Assembly (NCBI GenBank): GCA_036652035.1
Contig: JAVVWR010000010.1
Span: 1-59,868 of the forward strand
Length of the DNA: 59,868 bases
Direction: 5' to 3'
Origin: JAEZVV01 sp036652035
GTDB taxonomy: Bacteria; Pseudomonadota; Gammaproteobacteria; Burkholderiales; Burkholderiaceae_F
Shown: in pieces, positions 16,638 to 24,795 of the stretch
Layout: the number at the start of each line of letters is the position of its first letter
Position numbering within the stretch: position 1 is the stretch's first letter
Notes under the pieces: generated by a model
The model's database searches: none
The model's input: only the letters and a program-made list of their open reading frames with translations
Told to the model about the DNA's origin: nothing
Position numbers and translations under genes: made by a program

Positions 16638-17435
16638 TCAGCCCCCGTTTCTCACCGCCACCGTGGCGGTATAGAGCCGGCGCAGGCGACGACGCTCAGC
16701 ATCCGATAGCGTGCGGGTGTCGACCACCGCGGCATCGGCCGCATCGGAGTAAGCCGGGCCGAACAGTCGAAACACGGTGGTATCCGGGTCCTGGCGCGAG
16801 CCTGCTCCCGCCACCATCAAGAGACCTAGCTTCACCGAACGCACGGCACGCCAATCGCTCACCTGAGCCGCCCGCTGCCAATGATCGGGAATGCCATCGC
16901 CATCGGTGTCAACGCCATACAGGAACTGCAGGCGGTCGATGCCGTCGATCAGCGGTTGCGGCGTCGCCATGCCCGTGGCCTGGCACATCAGAGACCCGCT
17001 GGCACTGACGCTCAACACGTTTTCCGAGCGGGAGGCAGGATTGCCGTCGCGCGGCACCGGCGCCCCCAGGCAATCGACGATCGCGCCGTCAGCCGCGGCA
17101 CCCTGGGTACTGCCGAAGAAACGCAAACTCAAGGTGTCGTTGCGACTGCCGTCACGGCCTTCAAGCGCCGGCGCGCTGGTAGCCGCTAGGCGAATCGGCG
17201 CGCCACCCGAGTCCCCCGGCCAGTTCACATAGCCGGCGATCCGCAACAGGCGGGCGATCGATTCCAGCGCGAAGCGGCCAGAATCATCCAGGCGGGACGC
17301 TTCGTCCTGAATCCGCAAGCTGCCGCTCGCCCCGACATACAGCAAGGTTGCCGCCAGAACGATCACCAGGCCGATCGTCACTGCGATCATCAGTTCGACC
17401 AGCGAGACGCCCGCCTGGAGCCTGCGGTCCGTCAT
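16638..17435 (-). CDS. pilW: PilW-family minor pilin
   Basis: A 265-residue minor pilin with prepilin site QAG|VSLVELMIAV (Glu5 present), a transmembrane helix and a long globular domain. Around residues 185-200 it contains YGVDTDGDGIPDHW, a calcium-binding-like DxDGDGxxD loop usual in PilW, and near it GIDRLQFLYG, a conserved PilW element. The start at 17435 overlaps the pilV stop in ATGA, so translation is coupled. The longer in-frame start runs back into pilV and has no pilin signature. Function is inferred from family and neighbours: initiation of pilus assembly at the inner membrane. Confidence 0.9.
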   Translation of the reverse strand: MTDRRLQAGVSLVELMIAVTIGLVIVLAATLLYVGASGSLRIQDEASRLDDSGRFALESIARLLRIAGYVNWPGDSGGAPIRLAATSAPALEGRDGSRNDTLSLRFFGSTQGAAADGAIVDCLGAPVPRDGNPASRSENVLSVSASGSLMCQATGMATPQPLIDGIDRLQFLYGVDTDGDGIPDHWQRAAQVSDWRAVRSVKLGLLMVAGAGSRQDPDTTVFRLFGPAYSDAADAAVVDTRTLSDAERRRLRRLYTATVAVRNGG

Positions 17436-17947
17436 GGCCGCAACGGCAAGACAGCCACCGGCGTGGAGAGCGCATCGGCGGCGACTGAGTGACCGCGAGC
17501 ATCGCGCGCTGTCCACCAGAATTTGATCACCACAGGATCATCAGCTCCGCCCGTGCACGCAACGGCGCCAACGCTGCCGTCGGCTGGGCTGCGATCGCGG
17601 CAGATCGTGGCAAAGCCGGCTGGCAGAGCGGCCGCCACTTGGTCGCGCCATTCGGCGATGTCGGTGGCCACCATGGCGTCAGGCGGACAACCGGCCGTGG
17701 CGTAACAGCGAGAATCCGCACTGGGCGTGCCGCCGGCAGCGGCGAGATACCGATCGATCTGGCCGGGTTGCGAGCGGATCTTCTCGGCAATCTCCTGCCC
17801 CAAACGCGCCACCGCGCCGCTCTGGCTGGCGTCCGCCGTCCAACGCAAAGTGGCCAGTTGCAGGCCGGCCAGACCCAGCAGGCCGACAACCAGGATCGTC
17901 ACGGCCACCAACACTTCGAGAAGTGAAAAGCCCGCCTGCGAGCGCAT
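17432..17947 (-). CDS. pilV: PilV-family minor pilin (type IV pilus modification protein)
   Basis: A 171-residue minor pilin and the first gene of the cluster. The leader MRSQAG is followed by FSLLEVLVAVTILVVGLLGLAGLQL, giving Phe at mature position 1 and Glu at 5, both needed for prepilin peptidase and assembly. RWTADASQSGAVARLGQEIAEKIRS is the conserved helix that follows in PilV. Paired cysteines lie in the C-terminal half (CYATAGC, CRDRS, CTGG). GAGG lies eight bases upstream of the ATG. The order pilV-pilW-pilX-pilY1 is the standard minor-pilin operon; the major pilin and pilus motor genes are not in this window. Confidence 0.88.
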   Translation of the reverse strand: MRSQAGFSLLEVLVAVTILVVGLLGLAGLQLATLRWTADASQSGAVARLGQEIAEKIRSQPGQIDRYLAAAGGTPSADSRCYATAGCPPDAMVATDIAEWRDQVAAALPAGFATICRDRSPADGSVGAVACTGGADDPVVIKFWWTARDARGHSVAADALSTPVAVLPLRP

Positions 17948-18139
17948 CGACCAACCTCGCTGTGATCTAGGGTTGGATGATCTCTGCGAGAGTCGATGCT
18001 TGCGATTCGTGCCGCGCCCGGCGGCACGCGCCTTCTGACCGTTGGCTGAGCCCCGAATCAGGCCTCGTCAATGCCGGCTTGGAAGAACCCGATTGCCCGC
18101 GCCGCGCTCGTATAGCTCAGGCGCGGGCGCGGGCAGCCT

Positions 18140-18505
18140 TTAGGGTTTGGCGAGCTGCCAGACGCCGTTGACGCCTTGCCCACTGCGGTCGCCGGGCTTG
18201 GCGTCCTTCGACCACAGATACAGTGGCTTGCCTTGGTAGGCCCATTGCTTGCTGCCATCGTCGCGGGTGATCACGCTCCAGTCAGCCCCGCTCCCGGCAG
18301 AGGCGTCTGCCGAGAGCGGCGGCCAGTTCGTGGCACAAGCCCCGTTGCAAGCGCTTTTCCCGCTGTCAGCCACGTCCCGGTCAAAGGTGTAAAGCGTCAT
18401 GCCAGCCGCATTGGTGAGTACGCCATCGCTGATTTTGGCGCTGGGTGGCATCGCCCAGGCCAGGCTGGAGGTCAAAAGAGAAACGGCAATCAGTGAACGA
18501 AGCAT
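18140..18505 (-). CDS. Secreted COG4315-type protein with YxFxxD repeats
   Basis: A 121-residue exported protein with a clear Sec signal peptide (MLRSLIAVSLLTSSLAWA, cut before MPPSAK). The mature part carries the two short repeats that define this family: MTLYTFDRD and KPLYLWSKD (the Y-x-[FWY]-x-x-D motif), and between them SACNGACATNWPPL with a pair of cysteines. Homologues are often called lipoproteins, but there is no cysteine at the cleavage site, so this one should be soluble in the periplasm. Function is unknown. The start is set by AAGGAAGG upstream of the ATG at 18505. It stands alone between priA and pilV on the same strand. Confidence 0.82.
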   Translation of the reverse strand: MLRSLIAVSLLTSSLAWAMPPSAKISDGVLTNAAGMTLYTFDRDVADSGKSACNGACATNWPPLSADASAGSGADWSVITRDDGSKQWAYQGKPLYLWSKDAKPGDRSGQGVNGVWQLAKP

Positions 18506-18567
18506 GGTGCACCTTCCTTTCGCGAGTCCGAGGGATGGAGCCAGCACAGCAAGAACGCGGTTTCTTC

Positions 18568-20595
18568 TCAGACTTCCTGCGGATCCACTTCAACCGCCCA
18601 ACGAACCTTGGTCCGCTCGGCCCGCAGGCCCGCCAGCCAGAGCCGCAGAAAAGCCTGCAGAGCGGGACGAGTGTCCGCTTCGACCAGGAGTTGTGCGCGC
18701 TCCACGTTCGCCAGCCGCATCAGGCTCATGGGCACGGGGTCGTACAGGCGGACTTGATCGTGCGCCAAGGCCTCGCCCGCCGCCACCGCGGCTTGCAGAA
18801 AACCAATCGCCTCTTCGAGCGCCTTGGCTTCGGCGGTGATCAGCGCCTGGTGCGAATACGGCGGCATCGCCGCGCCGCGCCGCTCGGCCAATTGCGCATC
18901 GGCAAAGCGTGCGTAGTCCTGCTGTGCGAGCGCGGCAAACATCGGGTGATCAGGAAAGCGCGTCTGCAGCAGGACCTGGCTTTCGAGTCCGGCCCGGCCG
19001 GCGCGGCCCGCCACCTGAACCAGGGTGGCAAACAGGCGCTCGGGGGCGCGGAAATCGTGCGAGACCAGTTGCGCGTCGGCGTTGAGCACCACCACCAGCG
19101 ACACTCGCTGAAAATCGTGTCCCTTGGCCACCATCTGGGTGCCAACCAGCACATCGACTTCGCCGGCATGAACCGACTCGAACGCCTGCTGGGCCGAGTC
19201 CTTGCGGCGAGTGCTGTCGCGGTCGATCCGCAACACGCGCGCCTCGGGCAAGGTCTCTCGCAGCTGCTCTTCGATTCGTTGCGTGCCTTGACCGACAGCC
19301 TGCAGATCGACGTTGCCGCAGGTCGGGCAGGCGCGTGGGACTTTCTGATTCCAGCCGCAGTGGTGACAGACCAGGGTGCGATCAGCCTTGTGAAAAACCG
19401 AAAATACCGAGCAGCGCGGACAGGTCGACAGCCATCCGCACGACTGGCACGCCACCACGGGGGCGTAGCCGCGGCGGTTGAGAAAGACGATCGCTTGCTC
19501 GCCTCGCGCCACCGTGGCGGCCAGCGCTTGGCGCACCGGCTCAGCCAACCCATGCGTGACGGCATGGACCTTGGTGTCGACCAGGACAAGCTGGGGCAGA
19601 CGTGCCTGGTCGGCCGCGCGGCGCTCCAATGTCAGCCGCTGGTAGCGACCTTCCTTGGCGCGAGCCCAAGTCTCAAGCGCGGGCGTGGCCGAACCCAACA
19701 CCACCGGAATGCTGCGAATCTGCGCGAGCTTGATCGCCAGATCGCGCGCGGAATAGCGCACGCCGTCGCCCGCCTTGAACGAAGGGTCGTGTTCCTCGTC
19801 GACGATCACCAGCGCCAACTGCGGCAACGAGGCGAATACCGCCATCCGCGTGCCGACCAGAATTCGTGCCCGACCCTCGTGCGCCGCCAGCCATGCGCTA
19901 GCCCGCTCGCCCGCAGCTAGGCCCGAGTGCAGGCTCACCACTCGCTCGCCCGGAAACCGAGCGGTCAGATGCGCTTCGAGCTGCGGCGTGAGATTGATTT
20001 CGGGAACCAGCAGCAATACCTGGGCAAGCGGGTCGCGGCCCAGCGCCTGTTCGATGGCGTTCAGATAGACCTCGGTCTTGCCACTGCCAGTCACGCCAAA
20101 CAGCAAGAAGATCGAGAAGCCCTGAGCCCCCGTGATCGCCGCAATCGCCGCCGCCTGTTCCGCGTTCGGCGTATTGCGCGGCACCGCTGGCAAGTCAGCG
20201 CCCGCTCGCGGCGGCTTGCGCATTCGAGCCAGCGACGCGGCATGGCGAGGGCCGGGAAGCGCGCGGAAGAAGGCGGGCAAAGCCGGCAACGCCGCCTCAC
20301 CCCAGACTTGCTGATAATAATCGGCCGCAAAGCGGGTCAGCGTGAGCCAGTCCTCACCCAACGGAGCCACCTCATCGAGCACGGCACCCATCGGCTTGAT
20401 CCGCTCGGAGGCCAAGTCACTGGTGGACGACAGTCCAACCACCACGCCCACCAGCTTGCGACGTCCAAACGGCACCACACAACGCAATCCGACCGTGGCC
20501 ACCATGTCATCGGGGACCCGATAGTCCAGTGGCTGGGCAATCGGAACATCGACAACGACCTGAGCGTAGCGCGCCGCAACAGTCAGATTCGACAT
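18568..20595 (-). CDS. priA: PriA, primosomal replication-restart helicase
   Basis: A 675-residue superfamily 2 helicase that recognises stalled forks and reloads the replicative helicase. In order: an N-terminal 3' DNA-binding domain (VDVPIAQPLDYRVPDD), a winged-helix region, Walker A GVTGSGKT (167-174), DEEHD (266-270), the motif III GSATP, a zinc-binding insertion with eight Cys (CQSCGWLSTCPRC and CHHCGW...CPTCG), motif V region DVLVGTQMVAKGHDF and motif VI QVAGRAGR. It is slightly shorter than the E. coli protein (732 residues), as usual in betaproteobacteria. ATG 20595 is used; the preceding in-frame codon is TTG. The 281 bases upstream hold DnaA-box-like sequences. Confidence 0.97.
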   Translation of the reverse strand: MSNLTVAARYAQVVVDVPIAQPLDYRVPDDMVATVGLRCVVPFGRRKLVGVVVGLSSTSDLASERIKPMGAVLDEVAPLGEDWLTLTRFAADYYQQVWGEAALPALPAFFRALPGPRHAASLARMRKPPRAGADLPAVPRNTPNAEQAAAIAAITGAQGFSIFLLFGVTGSGKTEVYLNAIEQALGRDPLAQVLLLVPEINLTPQLEAHLTARFPGERVVSLHSGLAAGERASAWLAAHEGRARILVGTRMAVFASLPQLALVIVDEEHDPSFKAGDGVRYSARDLAIKLAQIRSIPVVLGSATPALETWARAKEGRYQRLTLERRAADQARLPQLVLVDTKVHAVTHGLAEPVRQALAATVARGEQAIVFLNRRGYAPVVACQSCGWLSTCPRCSVFSVFHKADRTLVCHHCGWNQKVPRACPTCGNVDLQAVGQGTQRIEEQLRETLPEARVLRIDRDSTRRKDSAQQAFESVHAGEVDVLVGTQMVAKGHDFQRVSLVVVLNADAQLVSHDFRAPERLFATLVQVAGRAGRAGLESQVLLQTRFPDHPMFAALAQQDYARFADAQLAERRGAAMPPYSHQALITAEAKALEEAIGFLQAAVAAGEALAHDQVRLYDPVPMSLMRLANVERAQLLVEADTRPALQAFLRLWLAGLRAERTKVRWAVEVDPQEV

Positions 20596-20652
20596 CAATG
20601 TGCGAGCCTAAGTGATTGATTTGCCAAGCCCGACGACGAGTTAGTCAGCGCT

Positions 20653-20661
20653 TGTGGATAA
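20653..20661 (-). promoter_or_regulatory. DnaA box (TTATCCACA) upstream of priA
   Basis: The plus strand reads TGTGGATAA, the exact reverse complement of the consensus TTATCCACA. A second, one-mismatch copy (TGTGGAAAA, 20665-20673) lies 12 bases further right in the same orientation. The pair lies 58-78 bases upstream of the priA start, where it could affect priA transcription or take part in a DnaA-binding cluster. Confidence 0.5.
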
Positions 20662-20806
20662 CTTTGTGGAAAAGGCCTCTGCAAAACCCCTAAACCCCTT
20701 TGAAGTCAAGGGGGAAGCTGGAAACGGCGGTTTGCCGCCAAAATGAGCTTCCTTACAAATCAACAAGTTACACCACTCCAGAGCCACTCTTGATCCGTAC
20801 CAAGAA

Positions 20807-20841
20807 CAAGGCCGCGATGCTTTGACGCAGCCGCGGCCTTG
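20807..20841 (-). terminator. Hairpin downstream of hemE
   Basis: A perfect 10-base-pair inverted repeat, CAAGGCCGCG / CGCGGCCTTG, with a 15-base loop, 36 bases from the hemE stop. On the minus strand it is followed by TTCTTGG, so the U-tract is weak. It is the only terminator candidate for hemE. Its right edge overlaps the DnaA box at 20840. Confidence 0.45.
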
Positions 20842-20848
20842 TGCATAA
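20840..20848 (-). promoter_or_regulatory. DnaA box (TTATGCACA) near the hemE 3' end
   Basis: The plus strand reads TGTGCATAA, a full match to the degenerate box TTATNCACA on the minus strand. It overlaps the last two bases of the hemE hairpin stem and lies 187 bases from the TTATCCACA box in the same orientation. Confidence 0.45.
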
Positions 20849-20876
20849 GTTAGGGGAAAAGTCCGCTTATCACGCC

Positions 20877-21995
20877 CTATTCATGCAATTTCCGACTGTA
20901 CGAATGCACTTCGTCGACCAGCACGCCCACACTCTCGGGCGGAGTGAACTGATTGATACCGTGGCCGAGATTGAAAACATGACCGCCCTGACGGCCATGG
21001 GCCGTACGAACCGGACCATAAGCGTCGAGCACCTTGCGCACCTCCGCGCGGACCTGGGCTTCGTCGGCAAACAGCGACATGGGATCAAGGTTGCCTTGCA
21101 GCGCCACCTTGTCAGCGACGCGCTCGCGCGCCTGGCTCAAGTTAACCGTCCAATCGAGGGCGACCGCGTCAGCACCAATGTCTGCGATCTGCTCCAGCCA
21201 CAAACCACCGCCCTTGGTGAACACGATTGCGGGTACGCGCTCGCCGTCTTGTTCACGCTTCAACTGCGACACCACCTCGCGCATGTAGGCGAGCGAAAAG
21301 GCCTGATAGGCACCGTCGGCCAGCGCGCCGCCCCAGGTGTCGAAAATCATCACGGCCTGCGCACCGGCTTCGATCTGGGCGTTGAGGTAGTCGGCTACCG
21401 CGCGTGCATTGATCTTCAGGATGCGATGCAGCAGATCAGGACGCCGGTACATCATGGTCTTGAGCGTGCGGAAATCGCTCGAACCACCGCCCTCGACCAT
21501 GTAGCAGGCCAGCGTGAACGGACTGCCGGAGAATCCGATCAAGGGAATGCGATTGTTGAGCGCCTTGCGAATTTCACTCACGGCGTCGGTGACGTAGCGC
21601 AACTCGCCGGCGGGATCGGGCGCCACCAGCTTGGCGACATCCTCTTCCGTACGCACCGGGTTCGCAAAGCGCGGGCCTTCGCCCGGTGCGAACGACAGGC
21701 CAAGACCCATCGCGTCCGGCACCGTCAGAATGTCTGAAAACAAAATGGCAGCGTCGAGCGGAAACCGGTCAACCGGCTGCAAGGTCACCTCGGTGGCGTA
21801 GGCCGGCGACTTCGCCAACCCCATGAAACTGCCGGCCCGCGCGCGGGTAGCGTTGTACTCGGCCATGTAACGGCCAGCCTGGCGCATCAGCCAAACAGGG
21901 GTGTACTCGGTCGGCTGGCGCAGCAATGCCCGCAGGAAGGTATCGTTGGTCGGTTTCACGGAGCGCTGAATGAAGGCAAAACCCGATTCTCTCAT
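20877..21995 (-). CDS. hemE: HemE, uroporphyrinogen III decarboxylase
   Basis: Cytosolic enzyme (372 residues from the ATG at 21995) that removes four carboxyl groups from uroporphyrinogen III to give coproporphyrinogen III in haem synthesis. Signature stretches: TPVWLMRQAGRYMAEY (first UroD signature, with the Arg that binds substrate), DAAILFSDILTVPDAMG, GFSGSPFTLACYMVEGGGS and FDTWGGAL, all essential active-site regions. The start is uncertain: ATG 21995 overlaps the 5' end of the divergent DUF167 gene, while a GTG at 21959 (VKPTND) matches the usual short N-terminus but lacks a ribosome site. Followed by priA on the same strand, an order common in betaproteobacteria. Confidence 0.96.
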   Translation of the reverse strand: MRESGFAFIQRSVKPTNDTFLRALLRQPTEYTPVWLMRQAGRYMAEYNATRARAGSFMGLAKSPAYATEVTLQPVDRFPLDAAILFSDILTVPDAMGLGLSFAPGEGPRFANPVRTEEDVAKLVAPDPAGELRYVTDAVSEIRKALNNRIPLIGFSGSPFTLACYMVEGGGSSDFRTLKTMMYRRPDLLHRILKINARAVADYLNAQIEAGAQAVMIFDTWGGALADGAYQAFSLAYMREVVSQLKREQDGERVPAIVFTKGGGLWLEQIADIGADAVALDWTVNLSQARERVADKVALQGNLDPMSLFADEAQVRAEVRKVLDAYGPVRTAHGRQGGHVFNLGHGINQFTPPESVGVLVDEVHSYSRKLHE

Positions 21996-22296
21996 GCCCG
22001 ACCACTTTCCTTCTTGGCTAACGCTGGCGGGCGATGATCTGGTGCTGGCGGTTCACGCGCAACCCGGCGCGCGGCGCGACGCGATCGTCGGTGAGCATGG
22101 CGGACGGCTGAAGGTTGCCTTGACGACTCCGCCAATTGAAGGAAGAGCCAATCAGGCCTTGATCAAGTTTCTCGCCAAACGATTGGCCATCACACGCGCC
22201 TCGATCGACCTTCTCAGTGGCGAGACCTCGCGCGAAAAACGTTTTCGCATTCACGGGCTTGAGGCCACGGACCTGATCGAACGACTGGGTCATTGA
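21970..22296 (+). CDS. DUF167 (YggU-family) protein
   Basis: A small protein of the DUF167/YggU family (108 residues from ATG 21970, or 100 from ATG 21994). The family core is clear: VLAVHAQPGARRDAIVG, RLKVALTTPPIEGRANQAL, and LLSGETSREKRFRI. Structures of homologues show a small alpha/beta fold; function is unknown. ATG 21970 is preferred because GGAG lies six bases before it, while ATG 21994 has none, although the family core would also fit the shorter form. Its 5' end overlaps the hemE 5' end on the opposite strand. It converges with the universal stress protein gene nine bases away. Confidence 0.85.
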   Translation: MKAKPDSLMPDHFPSWLTLAGDDLVLAVHAQPGARRDAIVGEHGGRLKVALTTPPIEGRANQALIKFLAKRLAITRASIDLLSGETSREKRFRIHGLEATDLIERLGH

Positions 22297-22305
22297 GCCA
22301 AAGAC

Positions 22306-22743
22306 TCAGCGCACCACCAACACCGGTCGATCGCCATGCGCGAGCACCTTCTGGGTTTCGGAACCCAGCACCAACGCCCCCAGACCACTGCGGCCGTGCG
22401 AGGCCATGACAATCATCTGGCAGTCGTTGGCACGCGCGCAGTCGATGATCGCCTGCCACGGCGGCGAAATACGGCTCATCACCAGCTCATAACCAATACC
22501 GGCCGCCGTGGCGGCCCGCTCGACGGCGGCGAGTCGGTCGTTGGCCGCCGCCGCCTGCTCAGAGTCAAAAACGGTCTCGTCCCGCGCTTCCTCGCTACCG
22601 TAATCGGCGTAGCCGGAGTAAGCGTAAGAGCCGACCGCGGTCATGCCGATCAGCCCGGCTTGAAGTGCGGCAGCGAGTTCGACCGCGGTGGCGATCGCCT
22701 TGTCGGACAACGCGGAACCATCGGTGGAGACGAGGATCTTCAT
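22306..22743 (-). CDS. Universal stress protein (UspA family)
   Basis: A 145-residue single-domain Usp protein. The N-terminal strand and loop MKILVSTDGSALSDKA hold the Asp that contacts nucleotide, and the C-terminal MASHGRSGLGALVLGSETQKVL is the ATP-binding G-x2-G-x9-G-S/T motif, so it belongs to the nucleotide-binding subgroup. Members support survival of starvation and stress. It stands between the atp operon terminator and the DUF167 gene, on its own, transcribed leftwards. Confidence 0.9.
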   Translation of the reverse strand: MKILVSTDGSALSDKAIATAVELAAALQAGLIGMTAVGSYAYSGYADYGSEEARDETVFDSEQAAAANDRLAAVERAATAAGIGYELVMSRISPPWQAIIDCARANDCQMIVMASHGRSGLGALVLGSETQKVLAHGDRPVLVVR

Positions 22744-22816
22744 GAGCTTGCCGTGAGGAACAGATTAACTGCCAGTGTAAACAGAGCGACGCATAGCGTC
22801 CTCTTTCGTGTCAGCC

Positions 22817-22846
22817 AAAACAAACGGGGCGCCCAAGGCGCCCCGT
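22817..22846 (-). terminator. Rho-independent terminator of the atp operon
   Basis: A perfect 10-base-pair stem ACGGGGCGCC / GGCGCCCCGT with a three-base loop, followed on the minus strand by TTTGTTTT. It lies 26 bases past the atpC stop, ending the ATP synthase transcript. Confidence 0.85.
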
Positions 22847-22871
22847 CTGATTGAAACCTGAACTCGCTGTC

Positions 22872-23288
22872 TCAGTGACCGCGAATCTTCTTGATCGCTG
22901 CGAGCTGCGCCGCCAGAGCGGACATCTCGGCCTCGACCTTGGCGATTTCGAGTTCGCTACCAGCGTTCTTGCGCGCCTCTTCGGCCATGCGCAGCGCTTC
23001 GGAAGCCTTGGCCTCGTCGAGATCCTTGCCGCGAATGGCGGTATCAGCCAGCACCGTGACGACATTGGGCTGCACCTCGAGGATGCCGCCGGCAACGAAC
23101 ACCTGCTCGTCATCGGCCTTGCCAGCCACCTTGATACGGACAACGCCCGGCCGGATGCGCGTGATCAGCGGGGTGTGTCCGGGCAGAATGCCCAGATCAC
23201 CCGCCTCGCCCGGAAGCGAGACGAACTCGGCAGCGCCGGAGAAGATCGACTCTTCCGCGCTAACGACATCGACTTGAATGGTGTTCAT
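22872..23288 (-). CDS. atpC: AtpC, F1 ATP synthase epsilon subunit
   Basis: The 138-residue epsilon subunit couples rotation of the gamma stalk to the c ring and inhibits ATP hydrolysis. N-terminal beta-sandwich (VDVVSAEESIFSGAAEFVSLPGEAGDLGILPGHTPL) with the family-typical GELGILPGH-like segment, followed by a two-helix hairpin (RGKDLDEAKASEALRMAEE ... LAAIKKIRGH). Last gene of the operon, directly before the terminator. Confidence 0.95.
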   Translation of the reverse strand: MNTIQVDVVSAEESIFSGAAEFVSLPGEAGDLGILPGHTPLITRIRPGVVRIKVAGKADDEQVFVAGGILEVQPNVVTVLADTAIRGKDLDEAKASEALRMAEEARKNAGSELEIAKVEAEMSALAAQLAAIKKIRGH

Positions 23289-23364
23289 GTTGAAGCTCCG
23301 TGGTCGGCAATCCGTGCCTTGGGCAGCAATCCGGCTGGATCACCGCCCGCGGCGCACGGACTAC

Positions 23365-24765
23365 TTACATCTTCTTGGCCTTCTCGAAAGCCTCGTCGAT
23401 CGTGCCAACCATGTAGAACGCCTGCTCGGGCAGGGCGTCGCACTCGCCGTCGACGATCATCTTGAAGCCGCGGATCGTTTCCTTGAGCGAGACGTATTTG
23501 CCAGGCGAGCCGGTGAACACTTCGGCCACGTGGAACGGCTGCGACAGGAAGCGCTGGATCTTGCGGGCGCGCGTAACGGCCAGCTTGTCTTCCGGCGACA
23601 GTTCGTCCATGCCGAGAATCGCAATGATGTCGCGCAATTCCTTGTAGCGCTGCAGCGTGGCCTGAACACGGCGGGTCACGTTGTAGTGCTCTTCGCCAAT
23701 GATGTTCGGGTCGATCTGGCGCGAGGTGGAGTCGAGCGGGTCGACCGCGGGGTAGATACCCAGCGAAGCGATATCACGCGACAACACGATGGTGGCGTCC
23801 AAGTGGCCGAAGGTGGTCGCGGGCGACGGGTCGGTCAAGTCGTCCGCTGGCACATACACGGCCTGGATCGAAGTGATCGAGCCGGTCTTGGTGGAGGTGA
23901 TGCGCTCCTGCAGACGACCCATTTCCTCGGCCAGCGTCGGCTGGTAACCCACCGCCGACGGCATCCGGCCCAGCAGCGCCGAGACTTCGGTACCGGCCAG
24001 GGTGTAACGGTAGATGTTGTCGACAAACAGCAGAATGTCGCGGCCTTCGTCGCGGAAGGCTTCGGCCATCGTCAGGCCGCTCAGACCCACGCGCAGACGG
24101 TTGCCCGGGGGTTCGTTCATCTGACCGAACACCATCGCAACCTTGTCGAGGACGTTGGAGTCCTTCATCTCGTGATAGAAGTCGTTACCTTCACGAGTGC
24201 GCTCGCCAACGCCAGCGAACACCGAGTAGCCGCCGTACTGCTTGGCGATGTTGTTGATCAGCTCCATCATGTTGACGGTCTTGCCAACACCCGCGCCGCC
24301 GAACAGGCCGACCTTGCCGCCCTTGGCAAACGGCGCGACCAGGTCGATCACCTTGATGCCGGTCTCGAGCAGATCAACCGAGGGCGAGAGCTCGTCGAAC
24401 TTGGGCGCTTCGCGGTGAATCGGCATGCGCTTGTCTTCGCCGATCGGGCCCGCGTCATCGATCGGGCGACCGAGCACGTCCATGATGCGACCGAGGGTCT
24501 TGGGACCGACGGGCACCATGATGCCGGCGCCGGTGCCGCGCACCTTCATGCCGCGCTGCAGGCCTTCCGACGAGCCCATGGCGATGGTACGCACCACGCC
24601 GTCGCCCAGCTGCTGTTGCACTTCAAAGGTCAGGCCGGCTTCAGCCAGCGTGTTGCTCTCGTCCTTTTCCAGCACGAGGGCGTCGTAGACCTTGGGCATG
24701 GCGTCGCGCGGGAACTCGACGTCCACCACCGCGCCAATGACCTGAACGATCTGTCCGGTACTCAT
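23365..24765 (-). CDS. atpD: AtpD, F1 ATP synthase beta subunit
   Basis: The 466-residue catalytic subunit. The P-loop GGAGVGKTV, the catalytic Glu in GERTREGND (VGERTREG) and the signature PAVDPLDSTSR are all present, along with the DELSPEDK loop near the C-terminus. Length is normal. Catalyses ATP synthesis at the alpha/beta interface on the cytoplasmic face of the inner membrane. Spaced 30 bases after atpG and 76 before atpC. Confidence 0.98.
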   Translation of the reverse strand: MSTGQIVQVIGAVVDVEFPRDAMPKVYDALVLEKDESNTLAEAGLTFEVQQQLGDGVVRTIAMGSSEGLQRGMKVRGTGAGIMVPVGPKTLGRIMDVLGRPIDDAGPIGEDKRMPIHREAPKFDELSPSVDLLETGIKVIDLVAPFAKGGKVGLFGGAGVGKTVNMMELINNIAKQYGGYSVFAGVGERTREGNDFYHEMKDSNVLDKVAMVFGQMNEPPGNRLRVGLSGLTMAEAFRDEGRDILLFVDNIYRYTLAGTEVSALLGRMPSAVGYQPTLAEEMGRLQERITSTKTGSITSIQAVYVPADDLTDPSPATTFGHLDATIVLSRDIASLGIYPAVDPLDSTSRQIDPNIIGEEHYNVTRRVQATLQRYKELRDIIAILGMDELSPEDKLAVTRARKIQRFLSQPFHVAEVFTGSPGKYVSLKETIRGFKMIVDGECDALPEQAFYMVGTIDEAFEKAKKM

Positions 24766-24795
24766 GGGTTTTCCTCGACTTTGAATTCTGATTCG

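Larger units (their letters stand above)
20599..20876. other. priA-hemE intergenic region with DnaA-box-like sites
   Basis: This non-coding stretch separates the hemE stop from the priA start. It is visibly richer in A and T than the flanking genes, holds three DnaA-box-like 9-mers (20653, 20665 and 20840), the inverted repeat GGCGGTTTGCCGCC (about 20726-20739) and the long hairpin at 20807-20841. I find no convincing open reading frame in it. It should contain the priA promoter. Confidence 0.5.

Noticed and set aside
18008..18028. Inverted repeat CGTGCCGC/GCGGCACG as a terminator
   Set aside because: Eight-base stem but no U-tract on either strand; GC-rich repeats of this size are common here.
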